Source: UBA7672 sp965279205
GTDB lineage: Bacteria > Pseudomonadota > Alphaproteobacteria > Caulobacterales > Hyphomonadaceae
NCBI GenBank assembly: GCA_965279205.1
Contig: OZ257144.1
Coordinates: forward strand, 1,674,001-1,738,000
Direction of reading: 5' to 3'
DNA length: 64,000 bases
Shown here: in pieces, positions 50,278-59,548 of the stretch
How positions within the stretch are numbered: the first letter of the stretch is position 1
Layout of the letters: each line of letters begins with the position of its first letter
Notes under the pieces: model-generated
What the model was told of the DNA's origin: nothing
Database searches by the model: none
The model's input: only the letters and a program-made list of their open reading frames with translations
Position numbers and translations under genes: made by a program

Positions 50278-51183
50278 CTATATCCCCAGAATCCAACCCT
50301 CTTCCGATGTCGCGGCGGTTTTCTGACGCTCCGTCAGCTTGGCTTCGCCAGCGAACATCTGCGGCAGCTTTCCGCTGGCGTCACGCTCGGCGAGAGCCTC
50401 GCAGAGGCTACGGACCTGGGTTTCATCACGGATCTCGGTCGCTTCCTGCTTGGTCGTGTGCAGCGACGACAGAACCTCGGCGACGACGATGCGCACGTCT
50501 TCCAGCGACTCCTGCTCGAGCTTCGCAAGCGGAATTTCGAACGGCCAGATTTTCAGCGCGGGGAATTTTTCGCGCAGGCGTTCAACCGCCGGCACGCCGG
50601 TGAGCGTCTGGCCGCCGACGGCGCCGGCATAGGCGATCTTCCACACCGGCTGCGGCCGGCCTTTCTTCGCATCGAGCGCGATCTGCTCGACGATGCGGTA
50701 TTCGGCAATGTCGCCCTTGCCGTGCTCGCGAGACTTCTTCACGGACAGCGTCGTCAACTCGTCCTTCTTCGAGCAGCCCCAGAACGGGAAGGGGCCACCG
50801 GACATGAGCCGGTTCATCCGCGCCGCGAGAGCGAAGCGATTGTTGGAATTGTCCGGCTTGTCCTTCATGTCCTTCAGAAGGAAGTCGCGCATGGCGCGCC
50901 ACGGATCGCCCTTGAGCTTCAGAGCCTCGGACGTGCCAGCCGGGAATCCGAGCGGGAAGTCGACGCCCATGAGCACGCGATCGCCGCGCTTCAGGCAGCG
51001 AGCGAGCAGCTCGGAGAGCTCTTCAACGGCCTTGGCGCGCGTGGGCGGATTCGACGCCTTGAACGCGAGCTTCAAGCGCGAGTCCGGCGTCAGTGCGCCG
51101 ATCCAGATGGAATCCGCGCCCGTTGCCGGCTTGGAGGCGGCGCTCCAGTCCACCATGATGTAGCTGTCGAACAGGCGAGCCAT
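50278..51183 (-). CDS. Uncharacterised protein, DUF429/RNase H-like
   Basis: A 301-residue protein. The N-terminus DSYIMVDWSAASKPATGADS and VLMGVDFPLGFPAG resemble the two acidic strands of DUF429-type RNase H-fold proteins, which are sometimes seen near cobalamin or molybdopterin genes in alphaproteobacteria. The middle has FPFWGCSKKDEL, a Trp/Cys-containing loop, and the C-terminus is helical. No nuclease activity is proven for the family. Its coding sequence ends 123 bases from the hup start. Confidence 0.6.
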   Translation of the reverse strand: MARLFDSYIMVDWSAASKPATGADSIWIGALTPDSRLKLAFKASNPPTRAKAVEELSELLARCLKRGDRVLMGVDFPLGFPAGTSEALKLKGDPWRAMRDFLLKDMKDKPDNSNNRFALAARMNRLMSGGPFPFWGCSKKDELTTLSVKKSREHGKGDIAEYRIVEQIALDAKKGRPQPVWKIAYAGAVGGQTLTGVPAVERLREKFPALKIWPFEIPLAKLEQESLEDVRIVVAEVLSSLHTTKQEATEIRDETQVRSLCEALAERDASGKLPQMFAGEAKLTERQKTAATSEEGWILGI

Positions 51184-51284
51184 AGTCGTCTTCTTCTTTC
51201 ATGCGTCCGCGATCAGCGCGGAAGGGACTCGTTACAGGAAATATGACCTTCCGGGCCGGAAGATCCTGCACGGAGATAGGCGTG

Positions 51285-52307
51285 CTAGGCGAGTTTGACC
51301 AGCATCTTGCCGGTATTCCCGCCGCTGAACAGGGCAAGGAAGGCTTCCGGCGCCTTTTCGATCCCGTTCATCACGGTCTCCTCGTACCTGATTTGGCCAG
51401 AGGCGATCCAGCCCGCCATTTCCTTGACGAAGTCCGGGAAGGTGCTGGCGAAGTCGGAGACGATGAAGCCCTGAAGCTTGATACGGCGGCCGATTAGGTT
51501 GGGCATGTTGTTGGGGCCGGGTTGCGGGCCAGTGGCGTTGTAGAGCGAGATCATCCCACAGATCGGCATGCGCGCGTGCATGTTGGCGCAGGCGATCGCG
51601 GCGGTGAGGTGATCACCACCCACGTTGTCGAAGTACACGTCGACGCCCTTCGGAGCGGCTTTCTGGAGGGCGCTCGTGAGGCCCTTGAGGTCGCCCGCGG
51701 CGCGGTAGTCGATAGCTTCGTCGAAGCCGATGGATTTCAGGTAGTCGCATTTGTCCTTGCCGCCCGCGGAACCCACCACATGGCAGCCCTTGATCTTGGC
51801 GATCTGGCCAACGAGGGAGCCGACGGCGCCGGCTGCGCCGGACACGAAGACGGTCTCACCGGGCTTGGGCTCGCCCAGCTTGAGCAGGCCGGCCCAGGCC
51901 GTGTGGCCCGGCATGCCGGCGACACCCAGATAGGCCGAAGTCGGCAGCTGGAGGTTCGGCAACTTGTTCAGGGCGACGGCCGCCGGAGCGGCCGTGAACG
52001 CCTCTCGCCAGCCCGCGAACGAACTCACAAGATCACCGGGTTTGTAATTATCATCACCGGACGCCAGCACCTGGCCGATGGCGCCTCCGTTCATCGTCTG
52101 CCCGAGTTCGAACGGGGCGGCATAGCTCTTGGAGTCGTTCATGCGGCCGCGCATGTACGGGTCGACCGTCATCCACAGGTTCCGGACCTGGACCTGGCCG
52201 GGTTCCGGCTCGGGTGATTCCACCGTCGCCAGCTCGAAATCCGAGGGTTTCGGCTCGCCCACGGGACGGGCCCTAAGGCGCCACTCACGGGATGTTACAG
52301 ATGGCAT
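51285..52307 (-). CDS. NADP-dependent alkenal/one reductase, CurA-like (zinc-free MDR)
   Basis: A 340-residue medium-chain reductase. The ATG at 52307 follows a GTG in the same frame. LWMTVDPYMRGRMND and GVAGMPGHTAWAGLLKLGEP are diagnostic for the leukotriene B4 12-hydroxydehydrogenase/CurA branch; the NADP loop is VFVSGAAGAVGSLVGQIAK. Zinc ligands of classical alcohol dehydrogenases are absent. These enzymes reduce the C=C bond of unsaturated aldehydes and ketones. It is divergent from the next gene. Confidence 0.94.
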   Translation of the reverse strand: MPSVTSREWRLRARPVGEPKPSDFELATVESPEPEPGQVQVRNLWMTVDPYMRGRMNDSKSYAAPFELGQTMNGGAIGQVLASGDDNYKPGDLVSSFAGWREAFTAAPAAVALNKLPNLQLPTSAYLGVAGMPGHTAWAGLLKLGEPKPGETVFVSGAAGAVGSLVGQIAKIKGCHVVGSAGGKDKCDYLKSIGFDEAIDYRAAGDLKGLTSALQKAAPKGVDVYFDNVGGDHLTAAIACANMHARMPICGMISLYNATGPQPGPNNMPNLIGRRIKLQGFIVSDFASTFPDFVKEMAGWIASGQIRYEETVMNGIEKAPEAFLALFSGGNTGKMLVKLA

Positions 52308-52489
52308 CACGGCCTCACTTGGGTTGCGGCGCTGTAATTGCGCGATAACAGGCGTTTTTCCAGCGTTTTCTAGGACTATTACTGATTGAAAGATACGGTA
52401 ACCAAGCTTGATGGGCCCGCTAATTGCGCGGTCGCAGCATTCAGCTATCTGCTCCCCACACGCCGCAAGGTGTGTCGGAGGGTAGTTTA

Positions 52490-53476
52490 GTGAAGCGTAC
52501 CGAACCCCAGGCCAGAACGGCCACCGTTGTCGGCAACCACCGCGGCCGCGTGCGCGTGGGCATTGTCGGAGCAGGCGTGTTCGGCGGTTATCACGCCCAG
52601 AAATTCTCCTCCTCCTTCCATTCCGAATTCATCGGCGTGTTCGACCTCAACGCTGAAGCTGCTGCTGCTGTCGTCGCCAAGGTTGGCAGGGGTGAGGTGT
52701 TCACCTCGTTCGAAGCGCTGAGCGAAGTCTGCGACGCGCTCGTGATCGCAACGCCTGCCTCGACCCACGCCACGCTGACCCGCCGGGCTCTCGAAGCCGG
52801 CAAGCACGCGCTCGTCGAAAAGCCTCTCGCGCTGACCGGCAGCGAAGCCCGCTCACTGGCCAAGCTCGCGCTTGAGCGCGACCTCGTTCTTTCGGTTGGT
52901 CACCAGGAGCGTCTGGTGTTCGAAGCGATGGGCCTGTTCTCCACCGGCGAGCGTCCCAAGCGCATCGAAGGCGTCCGCAATGGTCCGGCTTCGCCGGAAG
53001 GCCGTTGCGAAGACGTCAGCGTCGTGTTTGATCTGATGATCCACGACCTCGACCTCACGGCTGAACTCTTCGGCGGCGAAGTGCGCGGCGCGGATGGCTC
53101 GGGTCACTCGGCGCACACGCGCTCGCTCGATCATGCCGAAGCTGAACTCCTGTTCGCCAACAATGGCCACGCCAAGCTCACCGCTTCGCGCTGCGCCGAG
53201 AAGCGCGAGCGCTGGATGCGTATCGAATACGCGTCGGGTACGGTCGAGATCGACTTCCTCACGCGCAATGTGAAGAACACCACCAAATTCAACATCCGCG
53301 CCGACGTGTCGGCGATCCTGCCGGATCCACTGAGGGCTGCGGATGAGGCTTTCCTCGCCGCTATCCAGGGCCGAGCGGCCCCGGTGATCACCGGCGGTGT
53401 CGGCGCCCGCGCCGCCGCCATGGCCGAAATGGTCGAAAACTGCGCGATGGCCGTCAGCGCAGTCGCCGCCGCCTAG
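52490..53476 (+). CDS. Gfo/Idh/MocA family oxidoreductase
   Basis: A 328-residue NAD(P)-dependent oxidoreductase. I start at GTG 52490, seven bases after GGAGGG. The Rossmann motif is VGIVGAGVFGGYHAQKF with the acidic end IGVFDLN, and ALVEKPLALTGSEA is the catalytic Lys-Pro block (EKP). The C-terminal substrate domain has VFDLMIHDLDLTAELFGG with the catalytic His-Asp. Substrates in the family are sugars, inositols or biliverdin-like compounds, and nothing here narrows it. Confidence 0.92.
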   Translation: MKRTEPQARTATVVGNHRGRVRVGIVGAGVFGGYHAQKFSSSFHSEFIGVFDLNAEAAAAVVAKVGRGEVFTSFEALSEVCDALVIATPASTHATLTRRALEAGKHALVEKPLALTGSEARSLAKLALERDLVLSVGHQERLVFEAMGLFSTGERPKRIEGVRNGPASPEGRCEDVSVVFDLMIHDLDLTAELFGGEVRGADGSGHSAHTRSLDHAEAELLFANNGHAKLTASRCAEKRERWMRIEYASGTVEIDFLTRNVKNTTKFNIRADVSAILPDPLRAADEAFLAAIQGRAAPVITGGVGARAAAMAEMVENCAMAVSAVAAA

Positions 53477-53609
53477 GGCTTTCCAACGAGCCGCTTCTGC
53501 CGTACATGCCCCGCACCTTGTCGCAGGGACTTGCGATTTCGTTCCTGCAACCCAGATGACGTTCCGCGGGGCCGGCCCGCTTGCCCCATCAGCCTTCGGA
53601 GACTGTCAC

Positions 53610-53828
53610 ATGGCCAAGAAGCCGACGGCGCGCGTTGAATTCGCGTTCTTTAATGTGACCTACGAAGACGGCAGCCAGCGTTCGAACCGCAAGGTTCAGG
53701 CGGATGTGCTGGACGCCTATGATCGCGACGCTGCCATTCGCGCGGCGATCGAAGCCCAGGACAAGGCGATCTCGGAGAAGTCCGGACTGCCGCCCCTGTC
53801 GATCAAGTCGATCACCCCGGTCAAGTAA
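53610..53828 (+). CDS. Small conserved protein
   Basis: A 72-residue protein from ATG 53610, with GGAG upstream. It is charged, with VEFAFFNVTYEDGSQRSNRK and ALDAYDRDAAIRAAIEAQDK-like helical parts, and ends LSIKSITPVK. It has no signal or span. I do not recognise a family; the frame is longer toward 53397 only because of lack of stops. Confidence 0.55.
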   Translation: MAKKPTARVEFAFFNVTYEDGSQRSNRKVQADVLDAYDRDAAIRAAIEAQDKAISEKSGLPPLSIKSITPVK

Positions 53829-53918
53829 CCCAATTAATCTGGATCACTGACGCGGCGGCGCCGATTGTGGCGTTCCGGCATAGGCGTAGGCTCCGTCCAT
53901 AAACATGGGGAGAGGCGC

Positions 53919-54329
53919 ATGCCTGATATGGGATCTGTTCAACTCACAATGCTCTGGGCGAGCGCCGTTCTCGGCGTCGTCTACCTGCTGGCGGCGGTGC
54001 TGCCGTCGGTCGCGGAGCGCGGCCTGCCTTGGGCTCTGGGCCCGCGCGACGAAACCCCGGCGCTGGCGGGCAAGGTTGGCGCGCGGCTGGACCGGGCGTG
54101 GAGGAATTTCCTCGAAACCTTCCCGCTCTTCGTGGCAGCGATCCTGATCGAGGGCCAGGCTGGGCACGGCAGCAGCCTCGCAGGTCTGGGCGCGCAGCTC
54201 TACTTCTGGGGCCGCGTGGCGTTCCTTCCGGTCTACGCGCTTGGCTTGCCTGTGGTGCGCACGCTGGCGTGGACGGTGGCGTTGGCCGGCATCGTACTCA
54301 TACTGGTCGCCTGTCTGCCGGGGATGTAG
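53919..54329 (+). CDS. MAPEG family membrane protein
   Basis: A 136-residue protein from ATG 53919 with GGAGAGG upstream. Four membrane spans are visible (about 7-30, 66-86, 95-110, 114-134). PALAGKVGARLDRAWRNFLE followed by TFPLFVAAILI is the characteristic MAPEG helix pair, with the conserved Arg/Asn/Glu. Family members include glutathione transferases and related membrane enzymes; bacterial stand-alone copies have no known substrate. Confidence 0.85.
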   Translation: MPDMGSVQLTMLWASAVLGVVYLLAAVLPSVAERGLPWALGPRDETPALAGKVGARLDRAWRNFLETFPLFVAAILIEGQAGHGSSLAGLGAQLYFWGRVAFLPVYALGLPVVRTLAWTVALAGIVLILVACLPGM

Positions 54330-54439
54330 CGAAAGCTGCGCTCCCGCCACTGACGTATCCGCCTTGCCGCCCCGGCAAAGCAGGCTCATGCTGTCGGCAA
54401 CGATAAGCTGCCAACAAGGCAGCGGGCGGGAGGACGCCC

Positions 54440-55402
54440 ATGAGCCTCAACCTGACCAGGCGAATGATGCTTGGCGCCATACCGGCGCTTGGCTTCGCAG
54501 GCGCGGCTTCTGCGCAGATCACCGGCTCGCGCCTCGGAGTGCCCGTTGAGGAGGACATAACCTACACGCTGGATGCCTGGGTCGATAAGTACGGCCGGCC
54601 GACCGCGAAGGTGATGCTCAACGGTATGGGCCCGTTCAATTTCATGGTCGACACTGGATCGACGACGACGGTGATAGCCCAGCGCCATGTGCTCGCGCTC
54701 AAGGCGCCGATCATCGGCATGGCGACCGTCAATGGCACGACCGGCACAGCCGAAACGCCGATGGCGCGGATCACGACACTCGTAGCCGGAGCGGTCACCA
54801 AGCAAGACGTGCGTGTCGCTGTCCTTCCCGACGCGGGCATTGCGCGCATCGACGGAATTCTCGGGGCCGATGTGTTCGCCGGCAAGCGGCTGGTGTTCAA
54901 CATCCAGGACAGGATTGTGCGTATCGAACCGTCGCAACGCTCCACACGTACGGCGCCACGCGGCAACATGAGGATCCGCAATGGCCTGCTGGCGGAGATC
55001 GATGGCCAGGTCGGAAACGTACGCGCCAAGCTGATGCTCGACACTGGGGCGCAGAACTGCATCGCAAACATGCCGCTAAGCCAGGCGCTGAGGAAGGCAC
55101 ACCCAAGGCTGCAGCGGATCGACGAAGTCGAAGTGGTTGGCGTGACCGGCCAGGGCATCAAGGGCCAGTTCATCGCCCTGCCCAAAGTCGACTTCAAGGA
55201 GTTCTCAGTGAAGGATGCCGGAGCTGTGGCAGCCGATGCGCCGATCTTCGCGATCTGGGGGCTTCAGAACGAGCCAGCGATGATCGTCGGGGTGAACCTG
55301 CTGTCGCGGCTGCGGAGCTTCTCGATCGACTACGGGGCAAGGATATTCGACGCGACCCTGCTGTCCGATCTGATCGCCCGGAACGGGATGGCCTTCGGTT
55401 AG
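54440..55402 (+). CDS. Exported two-lobed retropepsin-like aspartic protease
   Basis: A 320-residue protein with a signal peptide (RRMMLGAIPALGFAGAASAQ, cleavage after ASA). It has two aspartic-protease half-sites on one chain: MVDTGSTTTVI at about 73 and LMLDTGAQNCIA at about 196, each followed by its own set of strands (GILGADVF and MIVGVNLLSR). Together they make a pepsin-like layout with small, retropepsin-type lobes. The location is probably the periplasm. Substrate unknown. Confidence 0.8.
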   Translation: MSLNLTRRMMLGAIPALGFAGAASAQITGSRLGVPVEEDITYTLDAWVDKYGRPTAKVMLNGMGPFNFMVDTGSTTTVIAQRHVLALKAPIIGMATVNGTTGTAETPMARITTLVAGAVTKQDVRVAVLPDAGIARIDGILGADVFAGKRLVFNIQDRIVRIEPSQRSTRTAPRGNMRIRNGLLAEIDGQVGNVRAKLMLDTGAQNCIANMPLSQALRKAHPRLQRIDEVEVVGVTGQGIKGQFIALPKVDFKEFSVKDAGAVAADAPIFAIWGLQNEPAMIVGVNLLSRLRSFSIDYGARIFDATLLSDLIARNGMAFG

Positions 55403-55505
55403 GCGGTTTTCTGCATCTTTGGGCAGTCTCGGGGCTCCGCTTGCCAAGCGGGGGCGGATGGGTACATCCATCGCCCCGATCCCTCCGGAAGCCGGATAGA
55501 ACACG

Positions 55506-56861
55506 ATGACCACCAAAGTCCGCTTTGCGCCTTCGCCCACGGGCAAGCTGCATGTCGGGAATATCCGTACGGCGCTGGTGAACTGGCTCTTCGCGAAGAG
55601 CCAGGGCGGTATCTTTGTGCTGCGGATCGATGACACCGATCTTGAGCGGTCCACAAAGGAGAACGAGGACGGCATTCGGGCTGACCTGACCTGGCTTGGC
55701 ATGACGTGGGACGAGACGTTCAAGCAATCCGACCGGTTCGCGCGCTACACCGAAGCGGCTGAAGGCCTGAAGGCCAAGGGACTTCTCTATCCCTGCTATG
55801 AGACTGCCGAAGAGCTTGAGCGCCGCAAGAAGATCGCCCTGAGCCGCGGCAAGCCTCCAGTCTATGATCGCGCCGCGCTCGCATTGACGGATGCTGACCG
55901 CAAAACACTGGAGGCCGAGGGCCGCAAGCCGCACTGGCGTTTCAAGCTGTCGGGCGGGCGCGCTGAGTGGAACGATCTCGTGCGTGGCCAGCAATCGATC
56001 GATACGGCTTCTGTCTCTGATCCGGTGCTGATCCGTGAAGACGGCTCCTTCCTCTATACCATGCCGTCAGTGGTGGATGACGTAGACGCAAAGATCACGC
56101 ATGTGATCCGCGGCGAAGATCACGTCACCAATTCGGGCGCGCAGATCGAGATCTTCCTCGCGCTGGGCGCACAGCCGCCGGAGATGGCGCACATGCCGCT
56201 GCTGATCGGCGCCGACGGTCAGGGGCTTTCGAAGCGCCTCGGTTCGTTGTCGGCCGAGCAGTTGCGCAGCGAAGGCTATGAGCCGTTGTCGATCCTGTCG
56301 CTGCTTGCGAAGATCGGTACCTCCGATCCGGTGGAAGCGCGCGAGAGCCTGCAGCAGCTGACGATGGAGTTCTCGTTCTCGAAAATGGGTCGCGCGCCAG
56401 CGCGCTTCGACGAGAACGAACTCAGCGGGCTTAACGCGCAGATCGTGCACGGCATGAGCTTCGATATCGTGAAGCCGCGTCTTGCGAAGCTCGCGTATGG
56501 CGACAAGGCGACGCCGGAATTCTGGGACACCGTGAAGGGCAACCTCAAGGGCGTGCCGGATGCGGCGCTGTGGCTGGCGGTTGTCTATGGCGGCGGCCTG
56601 ACAGGGCCGGATCTTGAAGCCGACGACAAGGCCTTCATCGGCGAAGCGGCGAAACTGTTCCCGTCTGGCGAAGTGACGCCGGCGACGTGGAAGGACTGGG
56701 TCGACGCAGTGAAGGCCAAGACCGGCCGCAAAGGCAAAGGGCTGTTCATGCCGCTGCGCCGCGTGCTGACCGACCAGGAGCATGGTCCGGAGATGGACAA
56801 GATGCTCGTGCTGATTGGCGCCAAGAAAGCGCGCGATCGCCTGGTGCAGGCGGCGCCGTAG
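55506..56861 (+). CDS. gltX: Glutamyl-tRNA synthetase
   Basis: A 451-residue class I synthetase that charges tRNA(Glu), and probably tRNA(Gln), which the GatCAB amidotransferase then corrects. The catalytic HIGH motif is PSPTGKLHVGNIRTALVNW with HVGN, the KMSKS-equivalent loop is DGQGLSKRLGSL, and IDDTDLERSTKENEDGIRAD is typical. The C-terminal anticodon domain is shorter than that of E. coli GltX. Many alphaproteobacteria have a second gltX copy, so this may be one of two. Confidence 0.95.
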   Translation: MTTKVRFAPSPTGKLHVGNIRTALVNWLFAKSQGGIFVLRIDDTDLERSTKENEDGIRADLTWLGMTWDETFKQSDRFARYTEAAEGLKAKGLLYPCYETAEELERRKKIALSRGKPPVYDRAALALTDADRKTLEAEGRKPHWRFKLSGGRAEWNDLVRGQQSIDTASVSDPVLIREDGSFLYTMPSVVDDVDAKITHVIRGEDHVTNSGAQIEIFLALGAQPPEMAHMPLLIGADGQGLSKRLGSLSAEQLRSEGYEPLSILSLLAKIGTSDPVEARESLQQLTMEFSFSKMGRAPARFDENELSGLNAQIVHGMSFDIVKPRLAKLAYGDKATPEFWDTVKGNLKGVPDAALWLAVVYGGGLTGPDLEADDKAFIGEAAKLFPSGEVTPATWKDWVDAVKAKTGRKGKGLFMPLRRVLTDQEHGPEMDKMLVLIGAKKARDRLVQAAP

Positions 56862-56881
56862 GATCGCAATAGGGGGACAAC

Positions 56882-57205
56882 GTGCGCCGCGCGCTTTTCA
56901 TTTGCGGCGCCAATCGTCTCAGAAGCCCAACAGCCGAACAGGTATTTTCGACCTGGGAAGGTGTGGAGACTGATTCAGCCGGCCTAAGCAGCGGCGCCTC
57001 GCAAGAGTTGTCGACCGAGCACATCGAATGGGCGACCATGATTTTTGTTATGGAGAAAGCCCATCGCAACAAGCTTTCGAAGAAGTTCAAGCAGCATCTG
57101 AACGGCAAGCGGATTATCTGCCTCGATATTCCGGACGAGTATGAGTTCATGCAACCGGAATTGGTCAGGCTATTGGAATCGAAGGCCGGTCCGTTTCTGC
57201 GCTGA
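56882..57205 (+). CDS. Low-molecular-weight protein tyrosine phosphatase-like protein
   Basis: A 107-residue protein from GTG 56882, 20 bases after gltX. It has the P-loop FICGANRLRSPTAE (CX5R with Cys at 8 and Arg at 14) and late DIPDEYEFMQPEL, where the general-acid Asp region would be. It is shorter than classical LMW phosphatases (about 150), missing part of the middle. Possibly a small phosphatase or arsenate-reductase-like protein. Confidence 0.7.
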   Translation: MRRALFICGANRLRSPTAEQVFSTWEGVETDSAGLSSGASQELSTEHIEWATMIFVMEKAHRNKLSKKFKQHLNGKRIICLDIPDEYEFMQPELVRLLESKAGPFLR

Positions 57206-57207
57206 AT

Positions 57208-57681
57208 TCAGACGTATTTGATCCACGCCTTCACGATCGCCTCGAATGCTTTGGCGTTTGCCTTGAGCGTCTTGCCGGCGCCGAGCATGGCGAGGGCGCG
57301 GTCCTTTGCGAGCCAGACGAGGAGGCCGTTCGGGTCGGAGATTTTCAGCTTCGGATTGTCCTTCGCTTTCGCGCCGGTGTGCATGACCAGCTGGATCACG
57401 TCCTTTGAGCGCAGGTTCACGGTGGCGAACCAGTCGGCGTGGCGGAAGCTGAGGGAGTTCCATTTCACGCCGTCGGCAATGGCTGGGTCGACTGAGAGAA
57501 TGAGCTTCCTCACCGCCTCGATATCCGCCTTGAGCGGATGGTCGAGGGCGGCGAGGAAGGCGGAGGCGTCGTCGGGGAGAGGCCGGGAGGGCGTCTTTCG
57601 CCGGGCCATTTTCGGCTCTGTGGCGACGCTCTTCTTCCTGGCAGTCTTCTTTCTGGTGGTCTGGCGCACTTTCGTGGGCAT
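57208..57681 (-). CDS. DUF1801 domain protein
   Basis: A 157-residue protein. The N-terminal 45 residues are very basic (KKTARKKS-type) and could bind nucleic acid; the rest is DUF1801 (YdhG-like) with FRHADWFATVNLRSKDVIQL and LKANAKAFEAIVKAWIKYV. It is the last gene of the ArsR/VOC/SRPBCC operon, starting 3 bases after the upstream gene stop. Function unknown. Confidence 0.8.
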   Translation of the reverse strand: MPTKVRQTTRKKTARKKSVATEPKMARRKTPSRPLPDDASAFLAALDHPLKADIEAVRKLILSVDPAIADGVKWNSLSFRHADWFATVNLRSKDVIQLVMHTGAKAKDNPKLKISDPNGLLVWLAKDRALAMLGAGKTLKANAKAFEAIVKAWIKYV

Positions 57682-57684
57682 GGA

Positions 57685-58164
57685 TCAGAGGCTCGCGAGA
57701 ACTTCGTCGAGGCGCGCGTAGCCGGCTTCCATGCCGTCCGTCATGCCGCTGGCGGCCGCGCCGTCGCGCGCCTGCTTGGAGGCATACAGGACCGTGAGGA
57801 CCGACTTCGTCTTGCCGCCGGCTTCGGTGAACACCTGCATGTTCACCGTCTCGCCACCGGTCCAGTCGTCATCGAACTTCTCGCGGGAGTCGAAGCTCTT
57901 GGGTTCCTTCACCGCGATGAACACGCCACCTATGCCCATCGTCTTGCCGCGTCCCTTGTCGAGCCATTCGTAGCGGTACTTGCCGCCGACGCGCAGATCG
58001 ATCTCGCAGACCGGCATCTCCCAGCCCGGCGGGCCGAGCAGCCAGCGGCGCACCAGCGCGGGTTTGGTGTGGGCGTCCCACACTAGATCGCGCGGGGCGT
58101 CGAAGGAGCGCGTGATGACGATCTCGCGGTCGGTCGGCAGCGTGATTTCGAGCTTGTTGGTCAT
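57685..58164 (-). CDS. SRPBCC (AHSA1-like) protein
   Basis: A 159-residue START/Bet v1-like protein with a hydrophobic ligand pocket. The DREIVITRSFDAPRDLVWDA and LVRRWLLGPPGWEMPVCEID blocks are typical of the Aha1-C type. It is paralogous to the next gene, which starts 1 base away. In this operon type the SRPBCC genes are repressed by the ArsR gene. Confidence 0.88.
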   Translation of the reverse strand: MTNKLEITLPTDREIVITRSFDAPRDLVWDAHTKPALVRRWLLGPPGWEMPVCEIDLRVGGKYRYEWLDKGRGKTMGIGGVFIAVKEPKSFDSREKFDDDWTGGETVNMQVFTEAGGKTKSVLTVLYASKQARDGAAASGMTDGMEAGYARLDEVLASL

Positions 58165-58165
58165 G

Positions 58166-58684
58166 TCAGCCTCCCTGCTGTTCGGCGACGAGCTTGTCGA
58201 GGCGTTGGAAGCTCACCTCCATGCCGTCGGTCATGCCGGTCGAGATGGCTGCATCGCGTGCTTCCTTCGAAACGTATTTCAACAGCGTGACCAGCGTCGT
58301 GACGCCGTTCTTCTCGGTGAAGCTCGTGTGGTTGATGGTCGGGCTGTTCGCATCCATCGCCCCGCCCATAGTGCCGGGATCGTAGTATTCGGCGGCGACC
58401 ATTCGGGCGGGCGCCTCGACTTCGCTGTACTCGCCGAAGAAGCCGAACTCCTGGCTGCCATCATCCGTGCGCCAGAGCCAGCGATACTTGCCGCCAGTGC
58501 GGACATTCATTTCACACACCGGCATCGACCAGCCCGGATAGCCCCCGATCCAGCGTTGAAAAAGCTTCGGATCGGTATGTGCCTGCCAGACCAGCTTACG
58601 GGGCGCCTTGAAGTCGCGCGTGACGCGTACCTCGGTGTTGCTCGGCAGCGAGACCTGGGCTGTGTCGTTGATGGAGGCTGTCAT
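58166..58684 (-). CDS. SRPBCC (AHSA1-like) protein
   Basis: A 172-residue START-like protein. EVRVTRDFKAPRKLVWQAHT and LFQRWIGGYPGWSMPVCEMN are the conserved parts, and GGAMDANSPTINHTSFTEKN lies in the third-strand loop. It is paralogous to the gene at 57685. The two together with the ArsR and VOC genes form one operon; the ligand is unknown. Confidence 0.88.
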   Translation of the reverse strand: MTASINDTAQVSLPSNTEVRVTRDFKAPRKLVWQAHTDPKLFQRWIGGYPGWSMPVCEMNVRTGGKYRWLWRTDDGSQEFGFFGEYSEVEAPARMVAAEYYDPGTMGGAMDANSPTINHTSFTEKNGVTTLVTLLKYVSKEARDAAISTGMTDGMEVSFQRLDKLVAEQQGG

Positions 58685-58721
58685 GGTCGCTTCCTTTGTC
58701 GGGTTCAGGTTTCGCGGCGGG

Positions 58722-59168
58722 TCAGCCGTTGAAGGCCTTCTCGAGATCGGCGACGATGATCTTCTTCATCTTCAGCATGGCCTGCAGGGCGCGATTGGCC
58801 TTCTCGCGGTCCGAACTGCCGAGATAGTTGCCCAGCGCATCCGGGATGATCTGCCAGGAGACGCCCCACTTGTCCTGCAGCCAGCCGCAATTGTCCTCAC
58901 GCCCGCCGCCGGCCAGGAACTTGTTCCAGTAGAGATCGACCTCCGCCTGGTCCTTGCACTTCACGAAGAGCGAGATGCCGGGCGTGAACTTGAAGTGCGA
59001 GCCGCCGTTGAACATCAGGATTTCCGTACCGTTCGCCACGATGGTGGCCGACATCGGATTGGCCGACTTGATCTCCGAGTTCGGGAAGACAGAGACGTAG
59101 AACTTCGCTGGTTCCTCGACGGGGCCGTCGAACATAAGGAAGGGCGAGATCTTCTGAACGGATGCCAT
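58722..59168 (-). CDS. VOC family (PhnB-like) protein
   Basis: A 148-residue protein of the vicinal-oxygen-chelate fold, PhnB-type: KISPFLMFDGPVEEPAKFYV, FVKCKDQAEVDLYWNKFLAG and LQDKWGVSWQIIPDALGNYL. Metal ligands of true enzymes are partly missing in this subfamily, which is often annotated as 3-demethylubiquinone methyltransferase-like. It follows the ArsR gene by 11 bases. Confidence 0.9.
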   Translation of the reverse strand: MASVQKISPFLMFDGPVEEPAKFYVSVFPNSEIKSANPMSATIVANGTEILMFNGGSHFKFTPGISLFVKCKDQAEVDLYWNKFLAGGGREDNCGWLQDKWGVSWQIIPDALGNYLGSSDREKANRALQAMLKMKKIIVADLEKAFNG

Positions 59169-59179
59169 GCTGGATTCTC

Positions 59180-59536
59180 CTAGTGGCGTTTGCGTTTTGA
59201 TTTCGGGGGCTTGGCCTGCAGCTGGCCGAGCAGTTCGTCGAGGGCGCTGTAACGGCGTTCCCAGAACTGCCGGTATTCCTCGAGCCAGCCGACCGCTTCG
59301 CCGAGGCGGGCGCCTTCAATCTTGCGCGGGCGGCGCTGGGCGTCTTGCGCAGTCGAGATGAGGCCGGCGTTCTCAAGCACCTTGAGGTGTTTCGAAATGG
59401 CCGGCTGGCTCATGGCGAACGGTTCGGCCAGTTCGGCGACCGAGGCATGGCCCCGTGCGAGCCGAGCCAGGATGGCGCGCCGTGTAGGATCGGCCAGTGC
59501 AGCGAAGGTCGCGTCGAGACGTTGGGACGGCGTCAT
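59180..59536 (-). CDS. ArsR family transcriptional regulator
   Basis: A 118-residue winged-helix repressor. ALADPTRRAILARLARG, then EPFAMSQPAISKHLKVLENAG with the recognition helix, and TAQDAQRRPRKIEG wing are typical of the SRPBCC-associated ArsR group, which lacks the metal-binding Cys of ArsR proper. I start at ATG 59536; a TTG three codons earlier is possible. It likely represses its own five-gene operon through the palindrome just upstream. Confidence 0.92.
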   Translation of the reverse strand: MTPSQRLDATFAALADPTRRAILARLARGHASVAELAEPFAMSQPAISKHLKVLENAGLISTAQDAQRRPRKIEGARLGEAVGWLEEYRQFWERRYSALDELLGQLQAKPPKSKRKRH

Positions 59537-59548
59537 TGATGTCAATCC

